Source: a candidate division FCPU426 bacterium (GTDB taxonomy: Bacteria > Oederibacteriota > Muellerivitia > Muellerivitales > Muellerivitaceae). Taken from it: 64,000 nucleotides of DNA. The position numbers and the translations under genes are program-made. The stretch lies in contig DAIDGV010000012.1 of the NCBI GenBank assembly GCA_027452205.1, positions 62,001-126,000 on the forward strand, read 5' to 3'. Positions 38,336 to 48,072 of the stretch are shown here, piece by piece; position 1 is the first letter of the stretch; every line of letters starts with the position of its first letter. The notes under the pieces are model-generated. The model was not told the DNA's origin, did no database searches, and worked only from the letters and a program-made list of their open reading frames with translations.

Positions 38336-38916
38336 TTCTTCTCGCTCAATAATTTACGCAGCTGCTCATAGCCCCGGTGGGCCCTCACCTTGAGCGCCGC
38401 CACCGATATTTTCAGCTCTTTTGCCGCGTCCTCCAGGGACAATCCCCGGAGTTTCAAGATCTCAACGGCCTCCCGGTGGATCGGGGAAAGGCTATTCAAG
38501 GCTTGATGCAGTTCATCGCCAAGGCTTCCGTCCCGTTCCGTCTCCCCGGTCTCCGGCAGGATCTCGGTGGGAATCTCCCTTTCCACGAACTTGCGGTTCT
38601 TGCCCAAGGCGTCCAACATGGAATTACGGGCCACCGTGAACAACCAGGGCCCCAGGGGGCGGCTGGGTTCATAGGTGAAGCGGGCCTTGTGAAGGGTCAG
38701 GAGGACTTCTTGGTAGACATCGGGCACCATCTCCGGATTGAAGACCCGGCGACGGATATAGTTGTAAAGCAACGGACCGATCTCATCCAAGAACTGACGG
38801 TAAGCGTTCTCATCCCCCGCTTGGATCTTCACCATCAACCGGGACCAGGACTCCCATTGGAGCTGGTCCCAGGCGTCCTTCTTGGAAACAGTTGAGGGGC
38901 CACGGGAAGATCTCAA
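38332..38916 (-). CDS. ECF-type RNA polymerase sigma factor
   Basis: LYNYIRRRVFNPEMVPDVYQEVLLTLHKARFTYEPSRPLGPWLFTVARNSMLDALGKNRK...LSLEDAAKELKISVAALKVRAHRGYEQLRK. Confidence 0.93.
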   Translation of the reverse strand: MRSSRGPSTVSKKDAWDQLQWESWSRLMVKIQAGDENAYRQFLDEIGPLLYNYIRRRVFNPEMVPDVYQEVLLTLHKARFTYEPSRPLGPWLFTVARNSMLDALGKNRKFVEREIPTEILPETGETERDGSLGDELHQALNSLSPIHREAVEILKLRGLSLEDAAKELKISVAALKVRAHRGYEQLRKLLSEKK

Positions 38917-38971
38917 AGCTACCTCGGATTCATTACGGATTCGAACAATAAAAGGTTACAGAGGCCGGGGC

Positions 38972-39724
38972 TTAACCCAGCAGGTCCAACGCGTCCTTCA
39001 GTTCATGCAAACGGCAGGTATAGATCGGGGTATCCCGGACCGTATATTTCGACCCTTCGGTCTCCCGCAGGGCCATGACCAGGTCCAAAAAGTCCGCCGG
39101 TTCGTCGCTTTCAAAAGCCACCACGAAATCCTGGTCGTCCAGACCGAAGGAATAGGTCGTGTTGAGCTTCACCGAGGGGAAGGTCGTGCCCACACGGATA
39201 TGCTCATCCATGATCCTTTGGCGCTCTTCCTTGGATAGCAGGTACCACTCGCGGGTCTTCACAAAGGGATAAACGAAGATGTATTTGAATCGGCCCGGCA
39301 CCACATTGGTGCGGTTCCCATCCTGTCCATCATGCTGATGCTTGTCGATATAGGTACTGCGTTTGGTCTGGGCCAAATAGGAGGCCGGGGTCGTCAGGTA
39401 AGCGCCCATGTCGGATTTCATGATGGCGGAGCTTAAACGCTGGAAGTCGTCGATGTCATAGCTGATCTTCCACAACATCAGGTCCGTGTCGGCCTTGAAC
39501 CCCACCGTCGAATAGGCCAGCAGGATGCCCTTCTTCTTGAACCCTTCGGCGGCTTTCAAGAAGGACTTTTTGAGTTTCTCCTTCTTGGAACCCGAAAGCT
39601 TGCGGAACTCTTCGGTCGCTTTGAAGAACTCGAAACTGACGAATTGGCGTTTCACCGGGGCAGCCGGAGCGCCGCCGTGGGAAGGTTGACCGTGAGAATG
39701 GCTGTGCTGCGGTTGTCCGGACAT
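38972..39724 (-). CDS. Chlorite dismutase/HemQ-like heme protein (probable coproheme decarboxylase)
   Basis: YIFVYPFVKTREWYLLSKEERQRIMDEHIRVGTTFPSVKLNTTYSFGLDDQDFVVAFESDEPADFLDLVMALRETEGSKYTVRDTPIYTC. His-rich N-terminus. Confidence 0.87.
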   Translation of the reverse strand: MSGQPQHSHSHGQPSHGGAPAAPVKRQFVSFEFFKATEEFRKLSGSKKEKLKKSFLKAAEGFKKKGILLAYSTVGFKADTDLMLWKISYDIDDFQRLSSAIMKSDMGAYLTTPASYLAQTKRSTYIDKHQHDGQDGNRTNVVPGRFKYIFVYPFVKTREWYLLSKEERQRIMDEHIRVGTTFPSVKLNTTYSFGLDDQDFVVAFESDEPADFLDLVMALRETEGSKYTVRDTPIYTCRLHELKDALDLLG

Positions 39725-39804
39725 GATGTTTCCTTAGAATTGGATTTAGAGGCCGTATTGTAAACAGGGGGACCGGAAATGGCAAACCCCGGCGGTTTAA
39801 AGGC

Positions 39805-41889
39805 TTAACGGGGGCTAACGATCTCTAAAGACGCCGTTGGGACAAATCGGCCGTTCAATACCGGTAGCCGGCTTTGGGTGACCGGCCATAGCGAATCCAC
39901 CGCGTTGGGGGTCGCGGAGGAGAACTGGACCAGCACCCCGTTCTCGCCCCGGCCTTGGAACTTATCCAGGGTCTCCGAGGCTCCCCTTTCGTAGAATTCC
40001 TTGTCGAAATTCTCTTGGCCCTCGCGTTTAGTCACTTTCTTTTGCAGGCCCACCGACAATACATAATGTCCGGGAGGATAATCCGAGGGGATCATCACGA
40101 TTCGTTTTTCCGTGTATTCCAACCCCGCGCTCAGGCCGTTGAAAGTACCTCCCAAGGGCTCATGGATGTCATGAAGCCAGAAAACGCCTTCCCGGGTGGA
40201 ATAGCTCCCTTTCTCATCCGTGAAAAGGGCGACCACCGATTGGGTCTGGTCATCAGCGCTCGGTCCTTTTCTTTGCCAGCGATAGGTCACCTGCACCATG
40301 CCGCCCACTTCCACTTGGGGCGGATCGATGGAGACGGACATCAGTTCGATCTTTCCCCAAGCCGCCTCGGCCTGGGCCGTCGCGGCTTTTTGCCCTTTCA
40401 AAGGTTGGGCCAGGACCACCCGCCAAAGGGGCCCAACGGACTGGAAGGTCCACTTTGGCGGCAAGGCCCATTGATGGGTCACATAGATGGGACGGCCTTC
40501 CACCAAACACTCTTCCACTTTCTTTCCCATGACCTCTTGGGGCTGTCCTGGTTCCACCAATTCAATGTCCTTGCGGAAGTTGAATGATTCTTGGTAACCC
40601 GCCACGGGGAAATATTCATTCTCCTCATAAGGCAGGTAAAGAGCCCGGGGCGCCATGAGGGTCAGCACATTGCGGGCGTAATCCTGGGCGCTGCGGTCCG
40701 CCTTGCGTTCCAACAGATGGGGCATGAGGGACAATTGGGCCAACACGAACACCGCCAAGACCAAATAGAAAGCCCGCAAGATCATCTTGTATTGGCCCTT
40801 TCGGATCGTTTGGTCCGCCAGGGCCATGGGCATAGCCGCCAAAAAACCGGTAAAGGCCCAGCCCAAAAGCACTTGGTGGGACTCGAAGGTCGGATAAGGA
40901 ATGGTAAAGACGAAAAGGGCCTCGACCAGACCCCAGCCCAAACCCACCCATAAGAACACCGGTATCTTCTCCTTTTCCCACCAAAGGAAGCCCGCGCCCC
41001 AAAGAGCCATACCCGCGCCGAAAGGCGTCAAGTCATTGAAGAAATGGCCGACCATTTGACGTAGCACCGAGAGAACAGTGGCCGAGGTGACCGTCCCCAC
41101 ATATTTGGAGAACCGCAGGGCGAAGATATGCCGGAAGAGCTCGTTCCAGTGGGTGACATCCCCATAGGCCATCTCGGGATGAAGGACGGAACGCAGGGGC
41201 AGGTAAAGTCCCACGCTTCGTCCAATGAGGAAACAGGCCGAAACTTGTAAGAGGACCTTCGGAAGGCCGGGAACCTTTTTCCGATGGGCCCACAAAAGGG
41301 CTACACCCAAGAAAGGCAACACGAAAAGTTGGGTGGGCCGCAGCACCGAGGAAACACCCAGGATCAAGAAAGCCAATTCCCACTTCCAGGGTTTTTCCAG
41401 GCTCAAGGCCCATAGGATCAGCATGGCCATGAGCAGGTGGAGGGCATAAACCAGGGGCGTCAAGGAATAACGCCACCAGGGCAAGCTCCAACTCCACCCC
41501 AGGGTCAAAAGAAAAAGCCAGATCTTGAGGGGGAAGGAAAGGTCCCGCCGCAGGAGGTCCGGCGGCATGAGGCCCGTGACCAATCGGCGGCAAAGGTCGA
41601 AAAAAAGCACCGAAGCCAGCGCCGCGCAGACCACCGACATGAGCTCCACCTTGAAGGCGGGTGTGCCCCAGGGCCAAAGCAGGAAGCACTTCCCCAACAA
41701 ATGAAAGGGCGCTTGTCCCGAGGGATGGGAAATACCCAAGCAGACCGTGGTGCCGATCAACTCGCCGGAGTCATACCAATTGATATAAGGGGAGACCAGG
41801 AAGGAATTGACCCCGACCAGAAGGACAAAAAGCACGACCATCGGCAGGAAATGGGACGGGAACAAGGGCGGCTTTTGCCCGGCCTTCAT
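39805..41889 (-). CDS. DUF2723-type GT-C fold membrane protein
   Basis: INWYDSGELIGTTVCLGISHPSGQAPFHLLGK; many TM segments. Confidence 0.8.
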   Translation of the reverse strand: MKAGQKPPLFPSHFLPMVVLFVLLVGVNSFLVSPYINWYDSGELIGTTVCLGISHPSGQAPFHLLGKCFLLWPWGTPAFKVELMSVVCAALASVLFFDLCRRLVTGLMPPDLLRRDLSFPLKIWLFLLTLGWSWSLPWWRYSLTPLVYALHLLMAMLILWALSLEKPWKWELAFLILGVSSVLRPTQLFVLPFLGVALLWAHRKKVPGLPKVLLQVSACFLIGRSVGLYLPLRSVLHPEMAYGDVTHWNELFRHIFALRFSKYVGTVTSATVLSVLRQMVGHFFNDLTPFGAGMALWGAGFLWWEKEKIPVFLWVGLGWGLVEALFVFTIPYPTFESHQVLLGWAFTGFLAAMPMALADQTIRKGQYKMILRAFYLVLAVFVLAQLSLMPHLLERKADRSAQDYARNVLTLMAPRALYLPYEENEYFPVAGYQESFNFRKDIELVEPGQPQEVMGKKVEECLVEGRPIYVTHQWALPPKWTFQSVGPLWRVVLAQPLKGQKAATAQAEAAWGKIELMSVSIDPPQVEVGGMVQVTYRWQRKGPSADDQTQSVVALFTDEKGSYSTREGVFWLHDIHEPLGGTFNGLSAGLEYTEKRIVMIPSDYPPGHYVLSVGLQKKVTKREGQENFDKEFYERGASETLDKFQGRGENGVLVQFSSATPNAVDSLWPVTQSRLPVLNGRFVPTASLEIVSPR

Positions 41890-43862
41890 TTGAGCTCGCT
41901 CTGGAGTTTCTTGATCCGGGAATCGAGCTCGCCCGAGGGGTCCTTGAGTTGCAGTTCATTCAAGATGGCTTGGGCCCGGTTATAGGTCTTCAAGGCCTCT
42001 TGTTTTTTACCAAGCGCTTCCAGGATCTGGCCCTTCAGCAATTGGGCCGGAAGATAATAATCGTCGATATCCAAGGCCTGCTGGATCGGCGCGAGGGCAT
42101 CTTGGGGCCGGTGCAGTTTCATCAGGATCAGGCTTAGGCTCAAATAATGGCTGGGGTCCTCCGGCGCTTTGTCGATCAAGCTCTTTTCCAGGTCCAAGGC
42201 TTCGAACAACCGTCCCCGTTTGAGCAGGTCCTGCACCTCGTTCTCGATGGGGGTCATGGCATAAGGCGATAAGCGTGAAGCCTCGTCGAAATCCTTCTTC
42301 GCTTCATTGAAATGTTTTTCCTTTTCGACCGGCGAAAGGGACGATGCCGCGCGGGCATCCTCGATCGCGCCAAGGCAATTCCAGGGGTTCATGTTGTTCG
42401 GTTGCCATTGGATGCTGCGGCGGGCCCTCTCCTCGGCCCCTTGCAGGTCCCCTGCCCTTTCCAAAAGAACGCTCTTGAAGTTCTCCATTTGGCTGGAGTA
42501 ATCCCGGAAAGCTCCCACGCCCAAGGTCCAAAAACTCACCAGCAACAGGGCCGCGACGGCGGCCCATTGGAAACGGTCCGACAATTTGAGCGAGATGTTC
42601 AGGTCTTCATCGGCATCTTTCTTTTTCAAGGCATAGGTGACAAAGCCCAGAAGGACCAGTTGATGAGGCCAGCTGTTAGCGGTGAAATCCACGAAATTAT
42701 GGCAAGCTTCCAGGATGATCATGTAAAAAGCGAACTCGGAGACTTTCGCTTCCGCGGTCAGTTTCTTGAAGATCGATACGGTTTGAAAGTGTCGCCGGAA
42801 CTGGACCACCAACGCCCATAAAAGCACCAAGGTGAGCGCCAGCGCGGGCAACCCGCATTCCGCGGCCACTTGCAGGTATTCGTTATGGGCGAAAGGGGTT
42901 GCGGTGTTCCAAAGGGAACCCGAACGATAGATCGGATAGACCACCCCAAAAGTGCCTGGTCCAAAACCCCAAAGCGGTTGGGCCAGGGCCATGTGGATGG
43001 CGCTTACCCATACGTAGACCCGGAAATAAGCCCGAGGGTCCATATCGACCGCGTGGAAGATACGATTGATCATGGGGACCGATGCCAGGACCGCCAGGCC
43101 CACGATGATCATGAAACGGCTCCATTGGCCCGAGGTCCAGGCCGTAAGGGTTTTCTCGATCTCCCGGGTGTTCAGAACCGCGTAGATCACGACCACCAAC
43201 ACCATGGATAAAAAAGCGCCCCGGCTTTGGGTGCAACCCCATCCCGCCAACACGATGAGGAAATTGATCAGGGGTACCCGTTCTTGCCGGATCATCCGCA
43301 GCAAAGCGAAGACCAAAGCCAATCCCAAATAACCCGCGGCGATGTTCTGGTTGATGAAGAACCCTTCCCGGGGAACAATATTTTGGAAGAAAGGCAGCAT
43401 GAAAAAATGACCCGCGGTGGAAATGATCAGCCAAAGGGCGGAAATGACCGAGGTCGTCCAAAAAACATTCTCGAACCGGGGATAAAGCTCGGGAAAGAGT
43501 TCCCAAAGGGTTCTCAGGGAGAACCACAAGAGAACAATGACCAAGAGGTTCTTAAGGGCATAGAGGCTGTCAAAAACCTGGTCTGAATTGCTCGCCGAGA
43601 GCAGGGCCCAGGCGGTCAAGGCCAGGACCAGGGTGTCGGCCAACCCCAGGGTCCAGACCTTGGGCGAGAAGGAACCGTTAAAGATCAGCGCCGAACAGAC
43701 CAAAAGAAGTCCCAGGGCGAACCAGCGTAGGATCAGGTCCTCGGTCAGCCAGGCCGGCACCGGCGCTACCGGGATCAGGGCCGACAGGGCCACTAAGGTC
43801 AAAAAGAGGAATCCCATGGAACGGCCTAGGATGGTCATGGATGAAGGGGTGGTCGTTTTCAT
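41886..43862 (-). CDS. O-antigen ligase (Wzy/WaaL-like) with C-terminal TPRs
   Basis: Multi-TM; LAGWGCTQSRGAFLSMVLV; GFGPGTFGVVYPIYRSGSLWNTATPFAHNEYLQVAAECGLPAL; TPR C-terminus. Confidence 0.88.
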   Translation of the reverse strand: MKTTTPSSMTILGRSMGFLFLTLVALSALIPVAPVPAWLTEDLILRWFALGLLLVCSALIFNGSFSPKVWTLGLADTLVLALTAWALLSASNSDQVFDSLYALKNLLVIVLLWFSLRTLWELFPELYPRFENVFWTTSVISALWLIISTAGHFFMLPFFQNIVPREGFFINQNIAAGYLGLALVFALLRMIRQERVPLINFLIVLAGWGCTQSRGAFLSMVLVVVIYAVLNTREIEKTLTAWTSGQWSRFMIIVGLAVLASVPMINRIFHAVDMDPRAYFRVYVWVSAIHMALAQPLWGFGPGTFGVVYPIYRSGSLWNTATPFAHNEYLQVAAECGLPALALTLVLLWALVVQFRRHFQTVSIFKKLTAEAKVSEFAFYMIILEACHNFVDFTANSWPHQLVLLGFVTYALKKKDADEDLNISLKLSDRFQWAAVAALLLVSFWTLGVGAFRDYSSQMENFKSVLLERAGDLQGAEERARRSIQWQPNNMNPWNCLGAIEDARAASSLSPVEKEKHFNEAKKDFDEASRLSPYAMTPIENEVQDLLKRGRLFEALDLEKSLIDKAPEDPSHYLSLSLILMKLHRPQDALAPIQQALDIDDYYLPAQLLKGQILEALGKKQEALKTYNRAQAILNELQLKDPSGELDSRIKKLQSELK

Positions 43863-43881
43863 GCTTTCATTCTAGCAGGCC

Positions 43882-45054
43882 CTAAAAACCGTGGACAGAT
43901 GAATGACCTTTTTTAAGGGTTGTCCCATAGAGCTTTTCGATCTCTTGTAACATCCGGTCCATCAAAAAACTGCCCCGCAGGGCTTTTTGTCCCGTCCGGC
44001 CCATTTGGCGGGCCAAGGCCGGCCTCGACAGAAGGATCTCAACAGACCGGGCCATCTTGTCAACCTCATGGGGTTGGGCCAGGAACCCGGTGACCTTTTC
44101 ACGGACCACCTCAGGCGTTCCATTGACTGCGGTCGCCACCACCGGCTTCCCCGCCGCCATGGCCTGGAGCACCACCCGCGGCAATCCCTCATGTAAGGAA
44201 GTTAAAAGAAGAACATCTGAAACAGCCAAGAGTTCAGCCACATCCTCCCGCCAACCCAGCAGTTTGAAATTGGGGACGAGTCCCTTTTCAGCGATCTTTT
44301 TTTCGACCGCCCCGCGCAAAGGTCCGTCGCCGGCCCAAAGGAAGAGCGCCTTGGGCATTAAGGACTGGACCCGAGCGGCAACTTCCACCACATCAAAAGG
44401 CGATTTTTGATTCTTGAAGTTCGACAGGACCAAGACCGCCGGACGGCCTTGTGGATTGAGCTGGGCCCGCGCTTTTTTGGCTTTGTTCGCGGGCAGAAGA
44501 TAATTCCGGGGCAGGATACCGCTGTGGATCACCTGATATTGTTCTTTTTGGCCGATCCCCAAGCCCAGACCTTCGGCCCGGTTATGGGCGCTGACCGTGA
44601 TGATCCGATCGGTGATGGGCGCGGTCCATTTTTCCAAAAGGATGTAAAACCAGCGGGTCAAAAAGAACTGTCCGTCAAAGAACCCCCAGCCATGGACCGT
44701 GTGGATGATGACCGGCACGCCCGCCAGCTTGGCCGCCCAGCGGCCCAAGAACCCCGCTTTGGAACTATGCGTATGGACGACTTGGACTTTTTCTTTTCTC
44801 AGGATCGAAGCGAGGGTAAAGAACGCGTAGAGGTCCCACCAGGGACGGATCGGGTGTTTGAGTTCGGGCAAGAAGTAGGTCTTGAGGTTCTTTATCTTTT
44901 GGGCGTCGGCGTCCAGGTAGCCGCCCACACCGGAAAGAAGGAGCACGCCGTATTTCTTTCGGTCATGGTTCGCGCAGCAATAAAGCGTGTTCTGCTGGGC
45001 GCCGCCCAGGTCCAATCGGGTGATGACATGGGCGACCTTGACGCGCTCAGCCAT
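43882..45054 (-). CDS. Glycosyltransferase family 4
   Basis: VKVAHVITRLDLGGAQQNTLYC; VVHTHSSKAGFLGRWAAKLAGVPVIIHTVHGWGF; LLLTSLHEGLPRVVLQAMAAGKPVVATAVNGTPEVV. Start MAERVK. Confidence 0.94.
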   Translation of the reverse strand: MAERVKVAHVITRLDLGGAQQNTLYCCANHDRKKYGVLLLSGVGGYLDADAQKIKNLKTYFLPELKHPIRPWWDLYAFFTLASILRKEKVQVVHTHSSKAGFLGRWAAKLAGVPVIIHTVHGWGFFDGQFFLTRWFYILLEKWTAPITDRIITVSAHNRAEGLGLGIGQKEQYQVIHSGILPRNYLLPANKAKKARAQLNPQGRPAVLVLSNFKNQKSPFDVVEVAARVQSLMPKALFLWAGDGPLRGAVEKKIAEKGLVPNFKLLGWREDVAELLAVSDVLLLTSLHEGLPRVVLQAMAAGKPVVATAVNGTPEVVREKVTGFLAQPHEVDKMARSVEILLSRPALARQMGRTGQKALRGSFLMDRMLQEIEKLYGTTLKKGHSSVHGF

Positions 45055-46192
45055 CGGACCCCGGAACATCCGCGGCCTCATTGGAGAGCTTATCGTTGAC
45101 GGCTTTCATCTTGGCCTTCTTGGCCGCTTTCTTGGCGGCCTTCTCATCCGCCTTCACCTGGGCCAAAGCATCCTCGTCCACACCCACGATGGGCTGTACA
45201 TTGGCTTTGATGGCTTTTTCGTCGTCCTCGCTTTGGAGGAACTTTTGCATCCATTCCCATTGACGGGTCAAGCCTTCCTTCAGGCTGACCTTGGGTTTGA
45301 AGCCGAATATCTTTTCAAGGCGGGCCGTGTCGGCGCGGGTGGCCATCACATCGCCCTTTTGGCGCTCGAGGAAAGTCTTGGCGCTGGTCTTGCCGCTGAT
45401 CTCTTCCAGGAGAGTGACCGCTTCCATCAAGGTGCAAGGCGACCCGCCTCCCACGTTGACCACCTGGCCCACCGCCTCGGGCGAGGTAATGGCCGCGTTA
45501 ATGACATCGACCACATCGTCCACATAGGTGAAGTCGCGCACTTGCTTGCCGTCGCCGTAAATGGTCAGCGCCGCGTCATGCAGGATGCTTTGGGCGAAAC
45601 GATGGAAGGCCATATCGGGCCTTTGGCCCGGACCATAGACCGAGAAGAACCGTAAGCAAACCGTCGGCATCTTGTATTCCATGTGATAAAGCTGGCAAAG
45701 ATGTTCCGCCGCCAGCTTGGTCACCCCATAGGGGCTCTTGGGCTGTACCCGCATGTCTTCATTGAGGAAAAGCTCGGGCTGGCCTTCGGGCATGGGCACA
45801 TCTCCATAGACCGAGGAAGAGGAAGCGTAGATGAAACGCTTGAGCTTGCTGCCCTTGGATTCTTCCAGAAGACGCTGGGTCACCTGGATATTGTTGCTCA
45901 AATAACGGCTGAAGGACGCGCCCCAGGAACCCCGTACCCCCGGCTGGCCCGCCAGATGGATGACCACTTCGGTGCCTTTGAGCACCTTGATCAAGGCCAT
46001 GGTCGCCAGGTTCTCCTCGACCAGTTTGAACTTGGGATGCAGTAACACCGGCATGAGCCCCTTTTCTTTTTGGCTCCGCGCGTAGTAAACATCGAAATCA
46101 TCGACCCCCAACACCTCGTGGCCTTCTTTTAAAAGCCTCTGGGTGAGATGGGAACCGATGAAACCGGCACAACCCGTGACTAATATCTTCAT
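45047..46192 (-). CDS. NAD-dependent epimerase/dehydratase (UDP-glucuronate 4-epimerase-like) with Lys/Ala-rich C-terminus
   Basis: MKILVTGCAGFIGSHLTQRLL; SSSSVYGDVP; SPYGVTKLAAEHL; RFFSVYGPGQRPDMAFHRF. Confidence 0.93.
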   Translation of the reverse strand: MKILVTGCAGFIGSHLTQRLLKEGHEVLGVDDFDVYYARSQKEKGLMPVLLHPKFKLVEENLATMALIKVLKGTEVVIHLAGQPGVRGSWGASFSRYLSNNIQVTQRLLEESKGSKLKRFIYASSSSVYGDVPMPEGQPELFLNEDMRVQPKSPYGVTKLAAEHLCQLYHMEYKMPTVCLRFFSVYGPGQRPDMAFHRFAQSILHDAALTIYGDGKQVRDFTYVDDVVDVINAAITSPEAVGQVVNVGGGSPCTLMEAVTLLEEISGKTSAKTFLERQKGDVMATRADTARLEKIFGFKPKVSLKEGLTRQWEWMQKFLQSEDDEKAIKANVQPIVGVDEDALAQVKADEKAAKKAAKKAKMKAVNDKLSNEAADVPGSDG

Positions 46193-46216
46193 GTTTCGCT
46201 CTCTAGTGGTTCAGGA

Positions 46217-47410
46217 TCAAAACGACGCTTCGGTCAATAAGACAGCCCTCAAATATTCGGTCTCCGGAATGGACAGGATAATGGGATGATCTTCCGGCTG
46301 GGTCAAGCGTTCGACCAGTTTGAAATTGCGCTCCGATTCCTCGACCGCTTCCCGGCAGATTCCTTCGAGTACGCTCCAGGCGAAGTGATGGGAACAGCTG
46401 GCCAAAAGGATGCTCCCTCCCCCATTGAGCATATCCAAGGAATTGCCGATCAGGCGCTTCATGGCCAGACGGCCCGCGGGCAGGTCATGCACGCTTTTCG
46501 ACAATGGCGGCGGGTCCAAGAGAATGATATCAAAGGACTTTTCCTCTTTCTTAAGGTCGCGGACGGCCTTAAAACTATCCCTCTTCTCGAACTGCACCAG
46601 TTTTTCGACGCCGTTCAGTTTCACGTTGAGGGCCGCTTCGTCCAAGGCCACTTGGGAGGAATCACAGGCCAGCACGCTTTTCGCGCCACCCAGTGCCGCT
46701 TGGATGGAAGCACCGCCCGTATAGGCGAAAAGGTCCAGCACCTCTTTACCCTCACAGATCTCTTGAAGCCTCTTACGTCCGATACGGAAGTCCAGGTAGA
46801 AACCGGTCTTCTGTCCCGCTTGGGGATTGGCGTGGAACTTGGCGTTCCCTTCGGTGAAGGTGAGGGGCATCTTGCCCTCGGCGGTCAGCCAGCCTTGGAA
46901 CTCAGGCATGCCTTCTTTTTGGCAAACTTCCCCGACGCTCTTCTCGTAAACGAACTTGTATCCCTTTTCTTGGAAGGTCTTGGCCATCACCGGCACGAAA
47001 GGCTTGAGTCCCGCGCTGAAGCAGGACAACACCACCGTGTCATCGAAAGCGTCGGCGATGATGCCCGGTAACCCATCGGCCTCGCCAAAGAGCAAACGCA
47101 GGCCGTCGGTGGCGTATTTCTTGGAAAGTCCGTCGCGGTTCTTGATGGCCGTCGCGACCCGACCCGCGATGAAAGCGTCGTCGATCTCTTGGCCGAAGCC
47201 CTTGGTCAATAAACGGATGAGGATCTTGGAGGAAGGGCTGGCGACCCCCCGGCCTACCGGCGTGCCCTTGGAGGTAATGACCTCCGCCAGGGATCCGGGC
47301 GTCAGGGGCTTGTGGCCCGTTTCGACCTCATTGGCGAAGACCCAAGGATGGCCCGCCAAAAGGCGGTCTTCTTCCTTAGGCTTCAATTTGACGCGCGTGT
47401 AATAGTTCAA
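46217..47410 (-). CDS. Class I rRNA methyltransferase (RlmI-like, PUA domain)
   Basis: LKPKEEDRLLAGHPWVFANEVE; GQKTGFYLDFRIGRKRLQEICEGKEVLDLFAYTGGASIQAALGGAKSVLACD; FDIILLDPPPLSKS. Confidence 0.93.
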   Translation of the reverse strand: MNYYTRVKLKPKEEDRLLAGHPWVFANEVETGHKPLTPGSLAEVITSKGTPVGRGVASPSSKILIRLLTKGFGQEIDDAFIAGRVATAIKNRDGLSKKYATDGLRLLFGEADGLPGIIADAFDDTVVLSCFSAGLKPFVPVMAKTFQEKGYKFVYEKSVGEVCQKEGMPEFQGWLTAEGKMPLTFTEGNAKFHANPQAGQKTGFYLDFRIGRKRLQEICEGKEVLDLFAYTGGASIQAALGGAKSVLACDSSQVALDEAALNVKLNGVEKLVQFEKRDSFKAVRDLKKEEKSFDIILLDPPPLSKSVHDLPAGRLAMKRLIGNSLDMLNGGGSILLASCSHHFAWSVLEGICREAVEESERNFKLVERLTQPEDHPIILSIPETEYLRAVLLTEASF

Positions 47411-47450
47411 GGTAAGGCTCCATTCGGTTCAGCGGTTGTGCGGATGTGGA

Positions 47451-48041
47451 TCAGAACGTGAGAGAAAAGGCCGTCACCGTCGGATGGAAGGCTTTTTGGA
47501 CCTGTAGCCGGATCGGTTCCTGTGCCGCCGCTTGGCGGTATTGAAGATACTGGTTATAGACCGTGGGGTCTACGTCGTAATCCTTGGGCATGATCAAGAC
47601 GCCCACGACCACCCCCGCGCAAAGGCCCAAGGTGCCGTCGATGATGAGAGGCGCGGTCAGGTCCTGGTTCGTCGGGGTGAACTCATAGGCGGCAAAAAGC
47701 CCTAACCCGGCACCCACAATGCCGGAAAGGATCAACACACCCGCCCGGGCGCTACCGTTGACCCCGGGACCCTTGTCATGAACGTCCATCCGGCGGTAAT
47801 CGCCTTTTTGGGCGTCATGCTGGGCGTCCCCGATCCAATCAAACAGGGAAAAATGGTCCGGCCTCTGCTTGATCTCGCTGGGATTATTGTCCGGCGAGTC
47901 GTCTTCCCAATAAAGAGCGTGGGCCTGGGGGATCAAGGGATAGACCGTCATGCCCGCCAGGTAAAAGAGAGCCGAGAGAAGGACCGTGGTTTTGATGAAA
48001 GAAGCTTTAAAAGTCATGGGAAAAATTATACCTGCATTCAA
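47451..48041 (-). CDS. Hypothetical membrane-associated protein
   Basis: Signal-like N-terminus, glycine-rich hydrophobic pair AGVLILSGIVGAGLGLFAAYEF and LGLCAGVVVGVLIMP; no family recognised. Confidence 0.6.
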   Translation of the reverse strand: MNAGIIFPMTFKASFIKTTVLLSALFYLAGMTVYPLIPQAHALYWEDDSPDNNPSEIKQRPDHFSLFDWIGDAQHDAQKGDYRRMDVHDKGPGVNGSARAGVLILSGIVGAGLGLFAAYEFTPTNQDLTAPLIIDGTLGLCAGVVVGVLIMPKDYDVDPTVYNQYLQYRQAAAQEPIRLQVQKAFHPTVTAFSLTF

Positions 48042-48072
48042 ATTGAAGGAAAGGGGAAAAACCCGGTTGTCC

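Noticed and set aside
45081-45263. 60-aa plus-strand Ala-rich ORF
   Set aside because: Reverse complement of the AAKKAAKKAK coding tail of the epimerase; low-complexity shadow.
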